NCBI GenBank assembly: GCA_021292165.1
Contig: JAHFWL010000225.1
Location: 1 to 64,000, forward strand
Length of the DNA: 64,000 nt
Direction of reading: 5' to 3'
Source of the DNA: Shinisaurus crocodilurus
Taxonomy: Eukaryota; Chordata; Lepidosauria; Squamata; Shinisauridae
Shown: one piece after another, positions 21,909-31,650 of the stretch
Numbering within the stretch: position 1 is the first letter of the stretch
How the letters are laid out: each line of letters begins with the position of its first letter
Made by a program: the position numbers and the translations under genes
Notes under the pieces: generated by a model
What the model was told of the DNA's origin: nothing
What the model saw: the letters and a program-made list of their open reading frames with translations, nothing else
The model's database searches: none

Positions 21909-22568
21909 CAGGGCCGGATTAACATAGGGGCGATTGGAGCGGCCGCTCCAGGCCCAAAGCAGACAATAGGCCCACCATATAGGGACACGCGGCACGATTT
22001 GAGTTAGCTCTGATCGTTATCATTCAGTATAATTAATGATTTTTTCAAGATTAGAAAGGTGTTCTAAGCACATCTGCATTACAGGCTTGAGGCAAGACCT
22101 AGCAAGAACTGTTGTTCTCAAATTAGCATGGTAGGTTTTTGCATTTCAATCACTGTTACTACATTTCTTTGAAGCACATGGGGGCTTGCTAGGGTCTGTA
22201 ATATTCAGATTTAGAAGGGACCTCTCTCTCCAGCCTCGAGCAAAAGATCTTTCTGATTCGCAGCTCAATTGTTCAAATGCTAGTTTAACAAAAAAACAAA
22301 AATGAAACAAAGCAACAAGAACAACACAATTATTCTTGGTCAAGCAAAGCTTCCTGGCTGCTTTTTCTTTTTTAATAAATAAATTTGGGGGAAATTGGGA
22401 AGACCCTTACTGATGAGCTGCAGGAGTTTTTGAGTTTTGGCACTTTAATGGTAATTAAAATATTTAATTTGTTTTAATATAAAATTGCGTCTTCATTTTA
22501 TTTATTTCCATAAAAAGGCCCACCAAAATCCTCAGCACCAGGCCCATAATGCTCTTAATCCGGCCCTG
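21909..22568. mobile_element. Complete 660-bp non-autonomous hAT, perfect TSD
   Basis: Ends CAGGGCCGGATTAACA and CTCTTAATCCGGCCCTG are inverted, and gatggatg is duplicated exactly (21901-21908, 22569-22576). Ends of this form are typical of Charlie-type hAT elements. The interior has no long frame, so transposase would be supplied elsewhere. Confidence 0.92.
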
Positions 22569-22576
22569 GATGGATG

Positions 22577-22904
22577 AGCAGAATTTTTGATTTGTTTGTG
22601 ACCAGAATTTGACTTGTTCACACCCCCAAATGTGCACATTTTAGAAAGGGGCATCACCACCTGCTTCTTCTTGTATTTGTGTATACACACCAAATACTGT
22701 ATTAACAAAGTGCCTTCCTTTTCCTCACAAAAAGGTAGTTCCAGTATTTAGATGCAGCAGATAAAAATGGCAGGAGAGAAACTCGGTCCAGAGGAGCCAC
22801 AAGAGCTACTCCCTTTATAGCAGCGCTGAAGAACATCTACTATGTCAGGACACCTTGTTGAGAGCTGAATTCCACACACACACACACACACACCGCCTTT
22901 TTGA
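22577..22904. other. MITE-AT relic and (CA)n tract
   Basis: 22577-22665 has 'tttgttcacacccccaaatg'-like text of the MITE-AT group, and a (CA)n tract lies at 22873-22893. The remainder is unassigned. Confidence 0.4.
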
Positions 22905-23210
22905 GCCCTCTTTGAAAGTGTTATCAATAAAACCCGCCCTGAGGAAACAAAGGTAAAATTGAATTACCTTGGATTGAGTGTGGATTAATTCCACAACCAG
23001 AGTAAAAGAGCTCTGTGGTAACGATGAAGATTTGGTCTCCGGGGAAGTGGCTTTCTGTACTGTGCATCTCTGCAAATACATACTGAGTGACTTCGTAATA
23101 AAGTCCCTAATGCTGAGCAGCTGCATTTTTGAAAGGGCTGGCAGAGCTGTGTGTTCCATATGGATTTCCTTCATCGAACGAGAACGTGATTGTTGAAGTT
23201 CTCAGATTGA
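22905..23210. promoter_or_regulatory. Candidate conserved non-coding element
   Basis: Repeat-free 300 bp with words such as 'tgtggattaattccacaacc' (TAAT core), 'caaatacatactgagtgac' and 'ttatcaataaaa'. Both strands have short open frames only. Calling it regulatory is based on texture alone. Confidence 0.3.
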
Positions 23211-23375
23211 GTGAGGACCCCCCTCCGCACCCCAGTGATTTTGAGATTCGTGCACTTGTCTCAAGTGATGGGATGTGGGTGATAATGCTGCTGTCAAGTG
23301 GCAAGTACTATTATTCTCCCAACCCCCTCTGAGTGCTTGACCAGGAGCTCATCTTAAAAAAAAATATGTATGTAT

Positions 23376-23629
23376 GTATTTATTTATTTATTATATTTAT
23401 ACCCCGCCTTTTTTCCTGCAAGGAACCCAAGGCGGCTTACATAATCCTCTTCCTCCTCCTCTCCATTTTATCCTCACAACAACAACCCTGTGAGATAGGT
23501 TAGGCTGAGAGTTCGTGACTGGCCCAAAGTCACCCAGTGAGTTTCATGGCCGAGCAGGGACTAGAACCCAGATCTCCCGAGTCCCAGTCCAACACTCTCA
23601 CCACTACGCCACACGCCACACTACGCCAG
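23376..23629 (-). mobile_element. SINE-T, antisense, first half of inverted pair
   Basis: Starts with the antisense (AAAT)n tail, then 'aaggaacccaaggcggctta', the inverted core and B box, and ends at the antisense A box 'ccactacgcc'. The head end has a short extra duplication (cacgccacactacgcca). It faces the plus-strand copy that begins 61 bp downstream. Confidence 0.92.
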
Positions 23630-23690
23630 ACATGTGTGTCTGTCCATCCGTCTGTCTGTCACTGCCATAACACAAAGACCGAGAAAGCCA

Positions 23691-23925
23691 GCGTGGCGTA
23701 GTGGTGAGGGTGTTGGACTGGGACTCGGGAGATCCGGGTTCTAGTCCCTGCTCGGCCATGAAACTCACTGGGTGACTTTGGGCCAGTCACGGACTCTCAG
23801 AGCCTAACCTACCTCACAGGGGTGTTGTTGTGAGGATAAAATGGAGAGGAGGAGGAGGATTGTGTAAGCCGCCTTGGGTTCCTTGCAGGAACAAAGGCGG
23901 GGCATAAAATAAAATAAAAAAAATG
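23691..23925 (+). mobile_element. SINE-T, second half of inverted pair
   Basis: Full-length copy from 'gccagcgtggcgtagtgg' to an A-rich tail. Together with 23376-23629 it forms a head-to-head inverted repeat of about 230 bp per arm with a 61-bp loop. Confidence 0.92.
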
Positions 23926-24394
23926 AAACACCTGAAACTTGCATGCATGCTAAGGGACCCCTAGGGGTATGCACTTCAGGGTTATTTCCCCGCCCCCAAG
24001 TGTATTAATTAATTAAATTCATCTTAATGTGTCCCTGTGGTCGAAGCCTGCAGTAACATCTTCAGCCACCAGGGGAAGACTGCCCTAACCAGCACAGAGC
24101 TTTGCAGTCCCTACATTTTAAACCCGGGGCTGATTAGTTGGCCAAGGGACAGAGTTATACAGCTGCCCCTCCCCACTGCTGTGGAGCAGGCCCCCTCAGG
24201 GGAGGGGAGTGGGCAGACCTGTCCCTCAGAGGGCTATAGGGGTATGCCATGGCAGGAGCCATGCCACTGGCAAGGGGACATGACTTCACTCGGGGACAGA
24301 GCAGGTACAATGAGTCCAAGTCTGATAGCTGTGTAAGATTGCTTGAAGGCTTTGCTGAAAGGGCTGCTCCAACCTGTGCAAAGGCAGGCCCATT
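23926..24394. other. No gene recognised
   Basis: Unassigned, moderately GC-rich DNA. The frame at 24037-24336 has biased composition and no recognisable domain. Confidence 0.45.
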
Positions 24395-24680
24395 CGCTAG
24401 TAAGAAGTGCCCTCTTGGATCAGATCAAAGGCCTACCTAGTCCAACATCCTGTTTCCCATAGCGGCAAAGCAGATGCATTCCGGAAGCCCTCAAGCAAGA
24501 CGTGAGGCCAAGAGCAGCCTCCCCCACTTGTATGCCACAGCAAATCGTATCCAGAGGCACACTGCTTCTGAATCTGGAGGAGGCGTATTGCCATCATGTC
24601 TAGTAGCCAATGATAGTCTCATCCTCCATGAATTTGTCTAATCCCTCCTTTGAATTGTCTCATTCACTTTAAAGGTAATC

Positions 24681-24930
24681 TGAGCCAGTGTGGCGTAGTG
24701 GTGAGAGTGTCGGACTGGGACTCGGGAGATCTGGGTTCTAGTCCCCGCTCGGCCATGAAACTCACTGGGTGACTTTGGGCCAGTCACTGACTCTCAGCCT
24801 AACCTACCTCACAGGGTTGTTGTGAGGATAAAATGGAGAGGAGGAGAAGGAGGAGGAGGACTATGTAAGCTGCCTTGAGTTCCTTTCAGGAAAAAAGGCG
24901 GGGTATAAATGTAATAAATAAATAAAAAAG
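24681..24930 (+). mobile_element. SINE-T inside CR1-A
   Basis: Complete copy with A box 'tggcgtagtgg', B box 'ggttctagtcc', core cctcacagggttgttgtgag, an expanded GGA repeat and (AAAT)n tail. It interrupts the antisense CR1-A. Confidence 0.92.
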
Positions 24931-24983
24931 TTGGCCTTTAAATAACTGTACATTGTGATAGCAAAATTCCATAATTTAACTAC

Positions 24984-25730
24984 GGGGAGGGACCATAGCT
25001 CAGTGGTAGAGCACCTTCTTTGCATGTGGAAGGTCCCAGGTTCAATCCCCGGCATCTCCAGGATGTTAGCTTTTGCATGGGCAAAACGAGATTGTCACCT
25101 GACATGGGGAATGTCTCTTGAGGTGAAGTAAACAAGGTCTCCTGTCACCAGACATAGTCTCAAGGTTTATGAGCTAGCAACCATGGGACAATTGGAATCA
25201 GTCAACATGTTGTGAAGAATAGGTTATATAACTGGTGAGTAATATCCTATTTATAGGTACAGGCTCTTCCTATATAAGTTGGGGTAAGACACATGTTACT
25301 TGAGACTTCTGGAGACTACAGACTTCTACTTCAAATCAGTCACTTCACTTCATCTCAGCCTTACCACTTCTCACTTGGAACTGGAGACCTGCTTGGGTCT
25401 TGACTTGTATCTGCAATGATGTAGCGAGATGGGGTCATCTCTTCTGCGTAAGAGAAGCCAGCATTGCTTGCCTTAATCCCATGTAATTGGGTCTTACAAA
25501 TAAACTCTTTAATCTTTATTAATTGCTGTTATCTCCTCCTTCCGTCTGCGTGACTGGGACTGAGGGTCACTAGCTAGGTAAGCTTTTGAACCCGGGTCAG
25601 TCCAGCTCTCACACAGGGAGACTGGAAAAAGCTCCTGCATCAAACCCTGGAGAGCTGTTGCCAGGCAGTGTAGACAATACTGGGCTAGATGGACCAATAG
25701 TCCAACAGTATAAGGCAGCTTCCCATGTTC
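24984..25730 (+). mobile_element. SINE-A (tRNA-Ala-like head), split by LTR
   Basis: The head 'accatagctcagtggtagag' followed by 'cttctttgcatgtggaag', B box ggttcaatcc (25039-25048) and 'ggcatctcca' follows tRNA-Ala with a TGC anticodon position. After the LTR the SINE body resumes at 'gagactggaaaaagctcctg' and ends with 'tataaggcagcttcccatg'. 'taactac' and 'taactat' flank it as a possible duplication. It is not a functional tRNA, since acceptor pairing is imperfect. Confidence 0.88.
25064..25613 (+). mobile_element. Solo LTR of an endogenous retrovirus or LTR element
   Basis: 550-bp block starting TGTTAGC and ending CTCTCACA, inserted in SINE-A. Flanks cagga (25059-25063) and caggg (25614-25618) fit an imperfect 5-bp duplication. 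A TATA box (tatataagt, 25271) and an AATAAA signal (25499-25504) lie in the expected order, followed by a GT/CT-rich stretch. No internal coding region is present, so this is a recombined solo LTR. Confidence 0.85.
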
Positions 25731-25770
25731 CTAACTATGTGCTGTGTGAAGAAGTGCTTCCATTAATCTC

Positions 25771-26999
25771 AAGGTCACCCTGAGCATTTTGGTCAGAGGG
25801 GCAATTTGGGGCCTGATGTTGCTGTTCAGTGGAGGAGTCTGCTCCTTTTGAGATGTCTAATTTGTTTGACTTTATGTCCTCTTAGATGTACAGAGTGACA
25901 CCACCCCCAGTTCTTCCTTCTCTGTCCTTCTAATATTGTTTGTATCCAGAGATACAGCTCCTCAAGGGATTTGTCTCCTTCAAGTCAATGCATAGGCAGG
26001 CAAGAGAGCAAGACTGAGAGGAAGTAGGAAGCACTTCTGCTAACATTGCTCCATTCTCAGCTTGACTGCAGCTAGTTCTGACAGGTGATGGAAGGTAGGA
26101 GAAGTTTAGAAAGGGGTCCACATTAAAGAAATGTGCTTTGATGAAGGGAAACACAGGGAGATAAGCTTAGCATCAATGGTTCAGTGTGTGTTAGGATGGT
26201 GCTTCCAACAACATGCCATGTGCGTGCAGTTGGTGGTTGCCCCATTTGGAGACTTACGGTCACGCCACCATGCACCATGCTACAAGTTCCTTCTCTATTG
26301 TTGTGTGACAAATAATTCTGCACAGCTTGTCAACGGTGACAGTTGAGACTTTTTTGCTTAGGTGCCTTGACAGTGCTTGCATTAAACAGCCAGAGCCCTA
26401 CACTCCATTACGTTTTTGTAAAATGAACTGCCTGTAACTTGCTGTTTCCCTGATAGTGGCAGTGGTTGCAAGCTAATCCTCTCCAGCTGGTTGGTTTGGT
26501 TTAGTGAGAGCCTTCAGTCATACGACAGGTAGCCGATCTTTCTCAGCATCTAGTGCAGGGACTTCAGGGCTAAATATTAACCATGATAGACAAGGAGTAA
26601 TTTAATCTGGAGCAGGCTTTTTAAAGAAAGGCAGTATATTCTATACTGGAGATAAATAATAGAGCCTGGTTTAGTAAACAGAAAGGTGCTATAGGGTATG
26701 TTTCTAATTCACACACCACCTGGAAAATAGACATTTCCCACTGAAGTATAATTCATCATATATACTAATAGCAAACTCACCCTCCAAGTGTGGGTCCTTA
26801 TGAAGCCAAACTGGCAACATCCATGCACAAGAGGGTGGTATCAGCAGGCTATGTTTCTAAAACAGAGAGGTGCTGAGGCTGTTGGCTGTGGGAAGCTCTG
26901 TCATCTAGTATCAGATATCCTGTTCTGGTTTGGGAGGTGCACACTGCACATGCTCAAGGTTGCTGTGTTATTCTCATATTCAAGGTAGAGCTTTGACAT
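25771..26999. other. No gene recognised
   Basis: About 1.2 kb of mostly unique-looking DNA. Short frames only. 26340-26770 is repeat-free, but I see no diagnostic feature. Confidence 0.5.
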
Positions 27000-27095
27000 T
27001 TCATTCATTCATTTCTATTTTTATTTTTTAATTACAATTTTATACTGCCCAATAGCCAAAGCTCCCTGGGCAGTTCACAACGATTAAATGTCTGG
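27000..27095 (-). mobile_element. L2 3' terminus, antisense
   Basis: (ATTT)-rich lead followed by 'actgcccaatagccaaagct' and 'ccctgggcagttcacaa', the antisense of the L2 3' end found at 28161, 54455 and 59530. Only about 95 bp remain. Confidence 0.7.
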
Positions 27096-27705
27096 CACAC
27101 TGCTGTCACGACTGACCATGGAAACACACAGTACCATGACTTTTACAACTACGGAGGACCGTCGTAGGGACGTACAACAATTCCAGTTCAGTTCATTAAG
27201 TATCAGAACTTACCTCCCAGTTTGCATTCCCCAGCTTGCGATCGCATTTGCAAAATGTGTTTGTTAGCAAAATGCCCACCTTAAAAGTTTGGATGAAAAA
27301 TGCATTTTCACGCTTAGGTTGGTGGGGGAAAGTACACATTTCGGTGTACCCTTTAAAAATGTGCACACTAATGTACACTTTCCCCATTCTACCAACAACA
27401 ACAACAACAACAAGCTCACATATGGGAATGAGGCAGACTGAACTTTGAGGTGGAACTTAGAAAACCTTGATGAACTCAGGCTTTGCTGATACTCCCGTCC
27501 CAATGGAGGAGACAGCACAAGGAGAGACAAGGAGATGCCTCTGACAGCTCGTGTTGGCCCTGCCAATCTCTCCTTTAGATTGTGGCTCTGTGGGCAGGGC
27601 CACATATACTAAATATTGCGGTGCCAGGTTATTTTTAGATACTTAACCATTGTTGCAGCTGCTGGCCAACCATTCCTTTGTTGGGTGGATTGCTCATTAA
27701 TAGTC
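27096..27705. mobile_element. MITE-AT copy and flank
   Basis: 27236-27520 shares 'cattttcacgcttagg', 'ggggaaagtacacatttcgg', 'gaggcagactgaactttgag' and 'ttgatgaactcaggctttgc' with the copies at 35490 and 37485. An (AAC)n tract lies at 27392-27412. The remaining ~130 bp is unassigned. Confidence 0.6.
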
Positions 27706-28745
27706 CAGGATTAATAGTCCAGTTTCCCCTATGAGGAAAGGTTACAACATCTGGGACTGTTTAGCTTAGAAAAGAGGCAAGTAAGGGGAGACATGATAGA
27801 GGTGTACAAAATTATGCATGGTGTGGAGAAAGTGGGTAGGGAGACATTTTTCTCCCTCTCTCATAATACTAAAACCTAATGGGGTCATCCCATGAAGCTG
27901 ATTGGTGAGAGATTCGGGACAGATAAAAGGAAGTACTTCTTCACACAGCGCAGAGTTAAACTAGGGAATTCACTTCCACAAGATGTAGTGATGGCCACCT
28001 GCTTGGATGGCTTCAAAAGGGATTGGACAAATTCAAGGAGGAGAAGGCTATCAGTGGCTACTAGTCCTGGTGGCTATATATGCTACCTCCAGTATCAGAG
28101 GCAGTATGCCTATGTACACCAGTTGCTGGGGTACATGGGTGGGAGGGTGCTGCTGTACTCATTTATTTATTTTGCTTCTATACCACCCAATAGCCGAAGC
28201 TCTCTGGGCAGTGTACAATAATCAATTAAAGAGTACAATAGAGTACAATTAAATATAAACAATTAAAACGTTATAAAAATTTAAAACCAGTTTTTAAAAT
28301 GTCACAGAAACTAAAAACAAGTTAATAAAACATGAGCTCTAAAAGAATTTACCACCCACCATGTACCATTTAGTTGTTAAAAGCCTCAACGTAGAGGGTA
28401 GTCTTAACCTGGAGCTGAAAAGATAATAGGGCTGGCACCAGGCAGGCCTCAGGGGGGAGCTTGTTCCACAGTTGGGGGGCTACCACAGAAAAGGCCCTCC
28501 CCCTTGTTGCCACCCTCCAAGCCTCCCTTGGAGGTGGCAGTAGGAAGAAGGCCCCAGATGTTGAACGTAGTATACGGGTAGATTGTGGTTCAGAGAGACG
28601 TTCCATCAAGTATTGTGGTCCCAAACTGGGTACCTCATGTCCTGCTTGTGGGTTTCCTCCTGTGGGCAGCTGGTTGTCACTGTGTGAACAAAATGCTGGA
28701 CTAGATGGACCCTTGGTCTAATCCAGCATGTTTTTTCCTAGGTTC
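27706..28745 (+). mobile_element. CR1-A LINE C-terminus and 3' end, split by L2
   Basis: 27720-28160 encodes, with a frameshift, MIEVYKIMHGVEKVG, then MKLIGERFGTDKRKYFFTQ and SLPQDVVMATCLDGFKR. The 3' UTR reaches 'gctgtactcat' and resumes after the L2 insertion at 28631 (cctcatgtcctgcttgtggg) to the 'ggttctt' terminus near 28745. Confidence 0.88.
28161..28630 (-). mobile_element. L2 LINE 3' end nested in CR1-A
   Basis: Antisense start (atttatttattt, then cacccaatagccgaagctct), then a minus-strand frame 28624-28370 reading RAFSVVAPQLWNKLPPEACLVPALLSF. It interrupts the CR1-A 3' UTR. 'gtactcat' and 'gtacctcat' flank it as a possible imperfect duplication. Confidence 0.88.
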
Positions 28746-29447
28746 TTTTTATTGGTTGATGTTTTATCTAGGGATGCTTGATGAATTCACTTGTTCTGAA
28801 TCCAAATACAAAATGACCCGATCTGCACCTCCCCAAATGATGTGCACATCGGCTGTTAGCTATGCACCAGATTTTGCATGTCTCCAAATGTTGTGACACA
28901 GTTCCTTTCTGTTTAAAACATATCAAAATAGACATTTAAATCATATTTTGAGAGAAATTGGCATTTAAATACATATTAAAATACATATTTTGCAAGGATT
29001 TTTTTAAAATCACAGATTGACGCCAAAATGGAATGGAATTATGGATAAAAACCAAGTGAATTTTGCATGGACTGAAAATACAGAGATTTATTTGTCTAGC
29101 CCAAGTTTATTTGTGAGAAACAACGGTTAAGAGACAGTCTCTTGATAGTTCAGGAAAGGGTTGGGGGAGAAATTCATTCTCTTTTGAACCACTATGAGAG
29201 ATGAAACTTAGTTATCCTTCAAAATTTGCACTTCTCCAAATTTTGCAGTGGATTTCTCCAATTCAAAAATGCATACAAAAATGCATATATTAGGGCAAAA
29301 AAATATTAAAAATTGCATTATATTAGGAAGATTGTTTGCAAAAAAAAACCCAAGTATGTTAGGCAAAAATGCATACTGCAATGCATGCATTAGAAATGTG
29401 CACAAGAATGCTTAGGAATTTTCATGCAAACTTTTCTAAAAAATGCT

Positions 29448-30355
29448 CGATGCTTGGGATGAAGCTGGGAGCTATCATCAGGAGGTTTGGGCTGCAGTGT
29501 CATCAGTATGCGGATGACACGCAGCTCTACCTCTGTTTTAAGTCCTCACCGAGGTTGGCCGTTGAGACCCTGTCCAAGTGCCTGGAGTCAGTGGCTGGCT
29601 GGATGGGAAGGAACATGCTGAAACTGAACCCCGACAAGACCGAGGTACTTCTGGTGGGGGACAAGGGAAGGTTAGGGGATGTTGACCTGGTGCTGAATGG
29701 GGTACATCTACCCCTGAAGGACCAGGTCCGCAGCTTGGGGGTCATTCTAGACTCCCAGCTGTCCATGGAGGCTCAGGTGGCAGCTGTGAGCCGGGCGGCG
29801 CTGTATCAACTCCATCTGATACGGCAGCTGCGCCCCTACCTTCCTAATCACCTGCTCCCATCAGTGGTTCATGCCTTGGTCTCCTCTCGCCTAGACTACT
29901 GTAATGCGCTCTACGTGGGGTTACCCTTGAAGACGGTCCGGAAGCTTCAGCTGGTACAGAACGCGGCGGCTCGCCTGATTAAGGGCATCCGCCGGCGTGA
30001 TCACATCACGCCAATGCTCAATGAGTTGCACTGGCTACCAGTTGCTTGCCGAGCTGAATTCAAGGTGTTGGTTTTGACCTTTAAAACCCTACACGGCTCC
30101 GGCCCAGCTTATCTCAAGGAGCGCCTCCAGCAACATCAAGTAGGCCGCTCAACAAGGTCTGCCACGGACGGCCTTCTCCTTATCCCATCAGCCAGAGCAG
30201 CCAGGCTGGTGGGGACTAGGAAGAGGGCCTTTTCTGTGGTGGCCCCCACATTATGGAACTCCCTCCCTAGTGACCTTCGCCATGCCCCCTCCGTGATGAG
30301 CTTCCGCCGTGCATTAAAAACATGGCTGTTCAGGCGGGAATATGGGGTGGGTTAG
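29448..30355 (+). pseudogene. L2 ORF2 C-terminal fragment, about 300 codons intact
   Basis: The frame carries the YADDTQLY active-site box, then NMLKLNPDKTEVLLVG, RSLGVILDSQLS, SSRLDYCNALYVGLP, LQLVQNAAARLI, LHWLPV and RAFSVVAPTLWNSLP before the stop. This is the last third of an L2-clade reverse transcriptase. Endonuclease and the N-terminal RT are missing, so it cannot move itself. An apparent start codon at 29369 lies in the host MITE sequence and is not the gene's own. Confidence 0.92.
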
Positions 30356-30478
30356 GTTTTTAATGAGAATTTTTTATATTGTTTTAATTATTATATTTTA
30401 TTGTGTTTTATTGTATTTTAATTGTACATCGCCCAGGGTGGCCGGGTGACCGGCCAGATGGGCGATTGATAAATATAA

Positions 30479-30517
<39 letters not shown>

Positions 30518-30525
30518 ATATAAAA
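29448..30525 (+). mobile_element. L2 LINE, 5'-truncated in RT domain, full 3' end
   Basis: Starts just before the reverse-transcriptase active site and runs through the ORF2 stop at about 30355, the 3' UTR (cgcccagggtggccgggtga, ggccagatgggcgat) and an (AAAT)n tail. It is the best preserved LINE here. Related 3' ends are at 18240, 41365 and 58937. Confidence 0.93.
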
Positions 30526-30585
30526 TTGGAGAAATGAGAAACTGAGAGAAACCGAAATTGATGGATTCCTCCATGCCTAGTTTAG

Positions 30586-31407
30586 AATTTCTGTGTGTTT
30601 TAAGTGAGACACCCAGACAGAGTTTGGAGAAGGTGATGTACCTTCAGCAGAGGGGAGGGGGAAGATGTATGTGAATAGCTGTGTGTATATCACAGAGAAA
30701 GAGAGAGAGAGAGAGACAGAGACAGAGAGAAGAGTTCCTGAAACTGGTGGTAAAGTATTGTGAATTGCCACCTACAAGGCAATGGATTTCTCTGATGGAA
30801 ATCTATCGCCTCATAGGAGTGCTGATTTGACTCTTATTTGTATATTCACGAATAAAGCAAATATTACAGAGCCACCTCAAGTCTCTAGTCATCCAAAGGG
30901 AATTAAACCCATTTGCGCTATCCCAGGAACTTCTTACTAATTTGCCAGAGTTGGGAGCGAGTTTGGTTGTGTTTTGCTTTGTTTGCTTCTTCGTGCTGAG
31001 CCCTGGCCCAGAATAAACCCAGGTGTTTGGATTGTAAAGCCCTGCATAATGGTGCGATGGTAATATACGCAAACCAAGTGAATAATTTCTCTTTCCCCTC
31101 TTACCCACTTCCAGTATCACACTGCAAAGCAAAAGACCAGGGGCTAGGATTCTGAAATATAGTTACCTCTTGATATGCTTCTGTGATTCCCATTAATGCT
31201 AATATATGAGTTATGGGGTGACACAAGAGATGATTTACTGTTCAGTCAGTTTGTTCTGTTGTACCTGGATGTTACTGAAATTAGGGTGCAGTGTTCTGAG
31301 GCAGAAGAGCTTGAGTAATCAAAGTTGGATCATCTGGACTAGAAGTTTTAACTCTTCATTTCTTTACAGCAGCGTGATCTGTCCCTCGTTCACTTAACTG
31401 TGTAATA
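30586..31407. promoter_or_regulatory. No gene; candidate conserved element at 30800-31130
   Basis: A (GA)n tract lies at about 30693-30728. 30800-31130 is repeat-free with words such as 'gtatattcacgaataaagca', 'gggaattaaacccatttgcg' and 'aataaacccaggtgtttgg' (E-box-like). 31130-31407 is unassigned. Confidence 0.3.
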
Positions 31408-31650
31408 ACTGTCAGGGGGGGGGGCAGATGCAAAAGAAGGCAGACCTTCTGCACCTTTAATATTGTGTAAAAGGAATTTCAGCAGCTGTAGCTTGTATGG
31501 CAAGGTACATGTGGGAAGAAGTGCTCCTAGCAAAATCCAAGGCAAGGTTTCTGCATATATAAAACACCTGATAATTTAAAGGAGATCTAAAATAGTTCCC
31601 TTGGTCATCAGCTAATTTGCCTGGATGGCCATTTTGAGAAAGGTTTGAGG
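31408..31650. mobile_element. MITE fragment, 'ggcagatgcaaaag' family
   Basis: 'ggcagatgcaaaagaagg', 'ctgcacctttaatattgtg' and 'aatttcagcagctgtagctt' recur near 43388-43495, where the inverted 'cttttgcatctggccaccct' end is seen. This fits a TIR-type MITE. The copy here is missing one end. Confidence 0.5.

Larger units (their letters stand above)
24395..25770 (-). mobile_element. CR1-A LINE fragment with nested SINEs and LTR
   Basis: Antisense CR1-A pieces at 24395-24660 (cctagtccaacatcctgttt, ccatgaatttgtctaatccc), 24930-24983 (gtgatagcaaaattccataa) and 25731-25770 (gctgtgtgaagaagtgcttc) join into one colinear 3' end. The gaps are a SINE-T (24681-24930) and a SINE-A (24984-25730), which is itself split by an LTR (25064-25613). 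Confidence 0.85.
28768..30585. mobile_element. MITE-AT copy, interrupted by L2
   Basis: Left end CTAGGGATGCTTGATGAATTC near 28769 and right end GATGGATTCCTCCATGCCTAG near 30580 are approximate inverted ends. The body (28800-29447 and 30526-30580) is rich in aaaatgcata words. The L2 at 29448-30525 separates the two parts. The ends are inferred, and this copy shows no clear 8-bp duplication. Confidence 0.5.

Noticed and set aside
22873..22893. Microsatellite as origin or regulatory repeat
   Set aside because: A simple (CA)n tract without any supporting context.
24984..25060. A functional tRNA-Ala gene
   Set aside because: The tRNA-like sequence is the head of a SINE whose tail is found past an LTR insertion. 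Acceptor pairing is imperfect and related truncated copies exist at 45240 and 51784.
29369..30355. 328-codon frame as a host gene
   Set aside because: The sequence is an L2 reverse-transcriptase C-terminus with YADD box and L2 3' UTR, and the first 26 codons belong to the element it inserted into.
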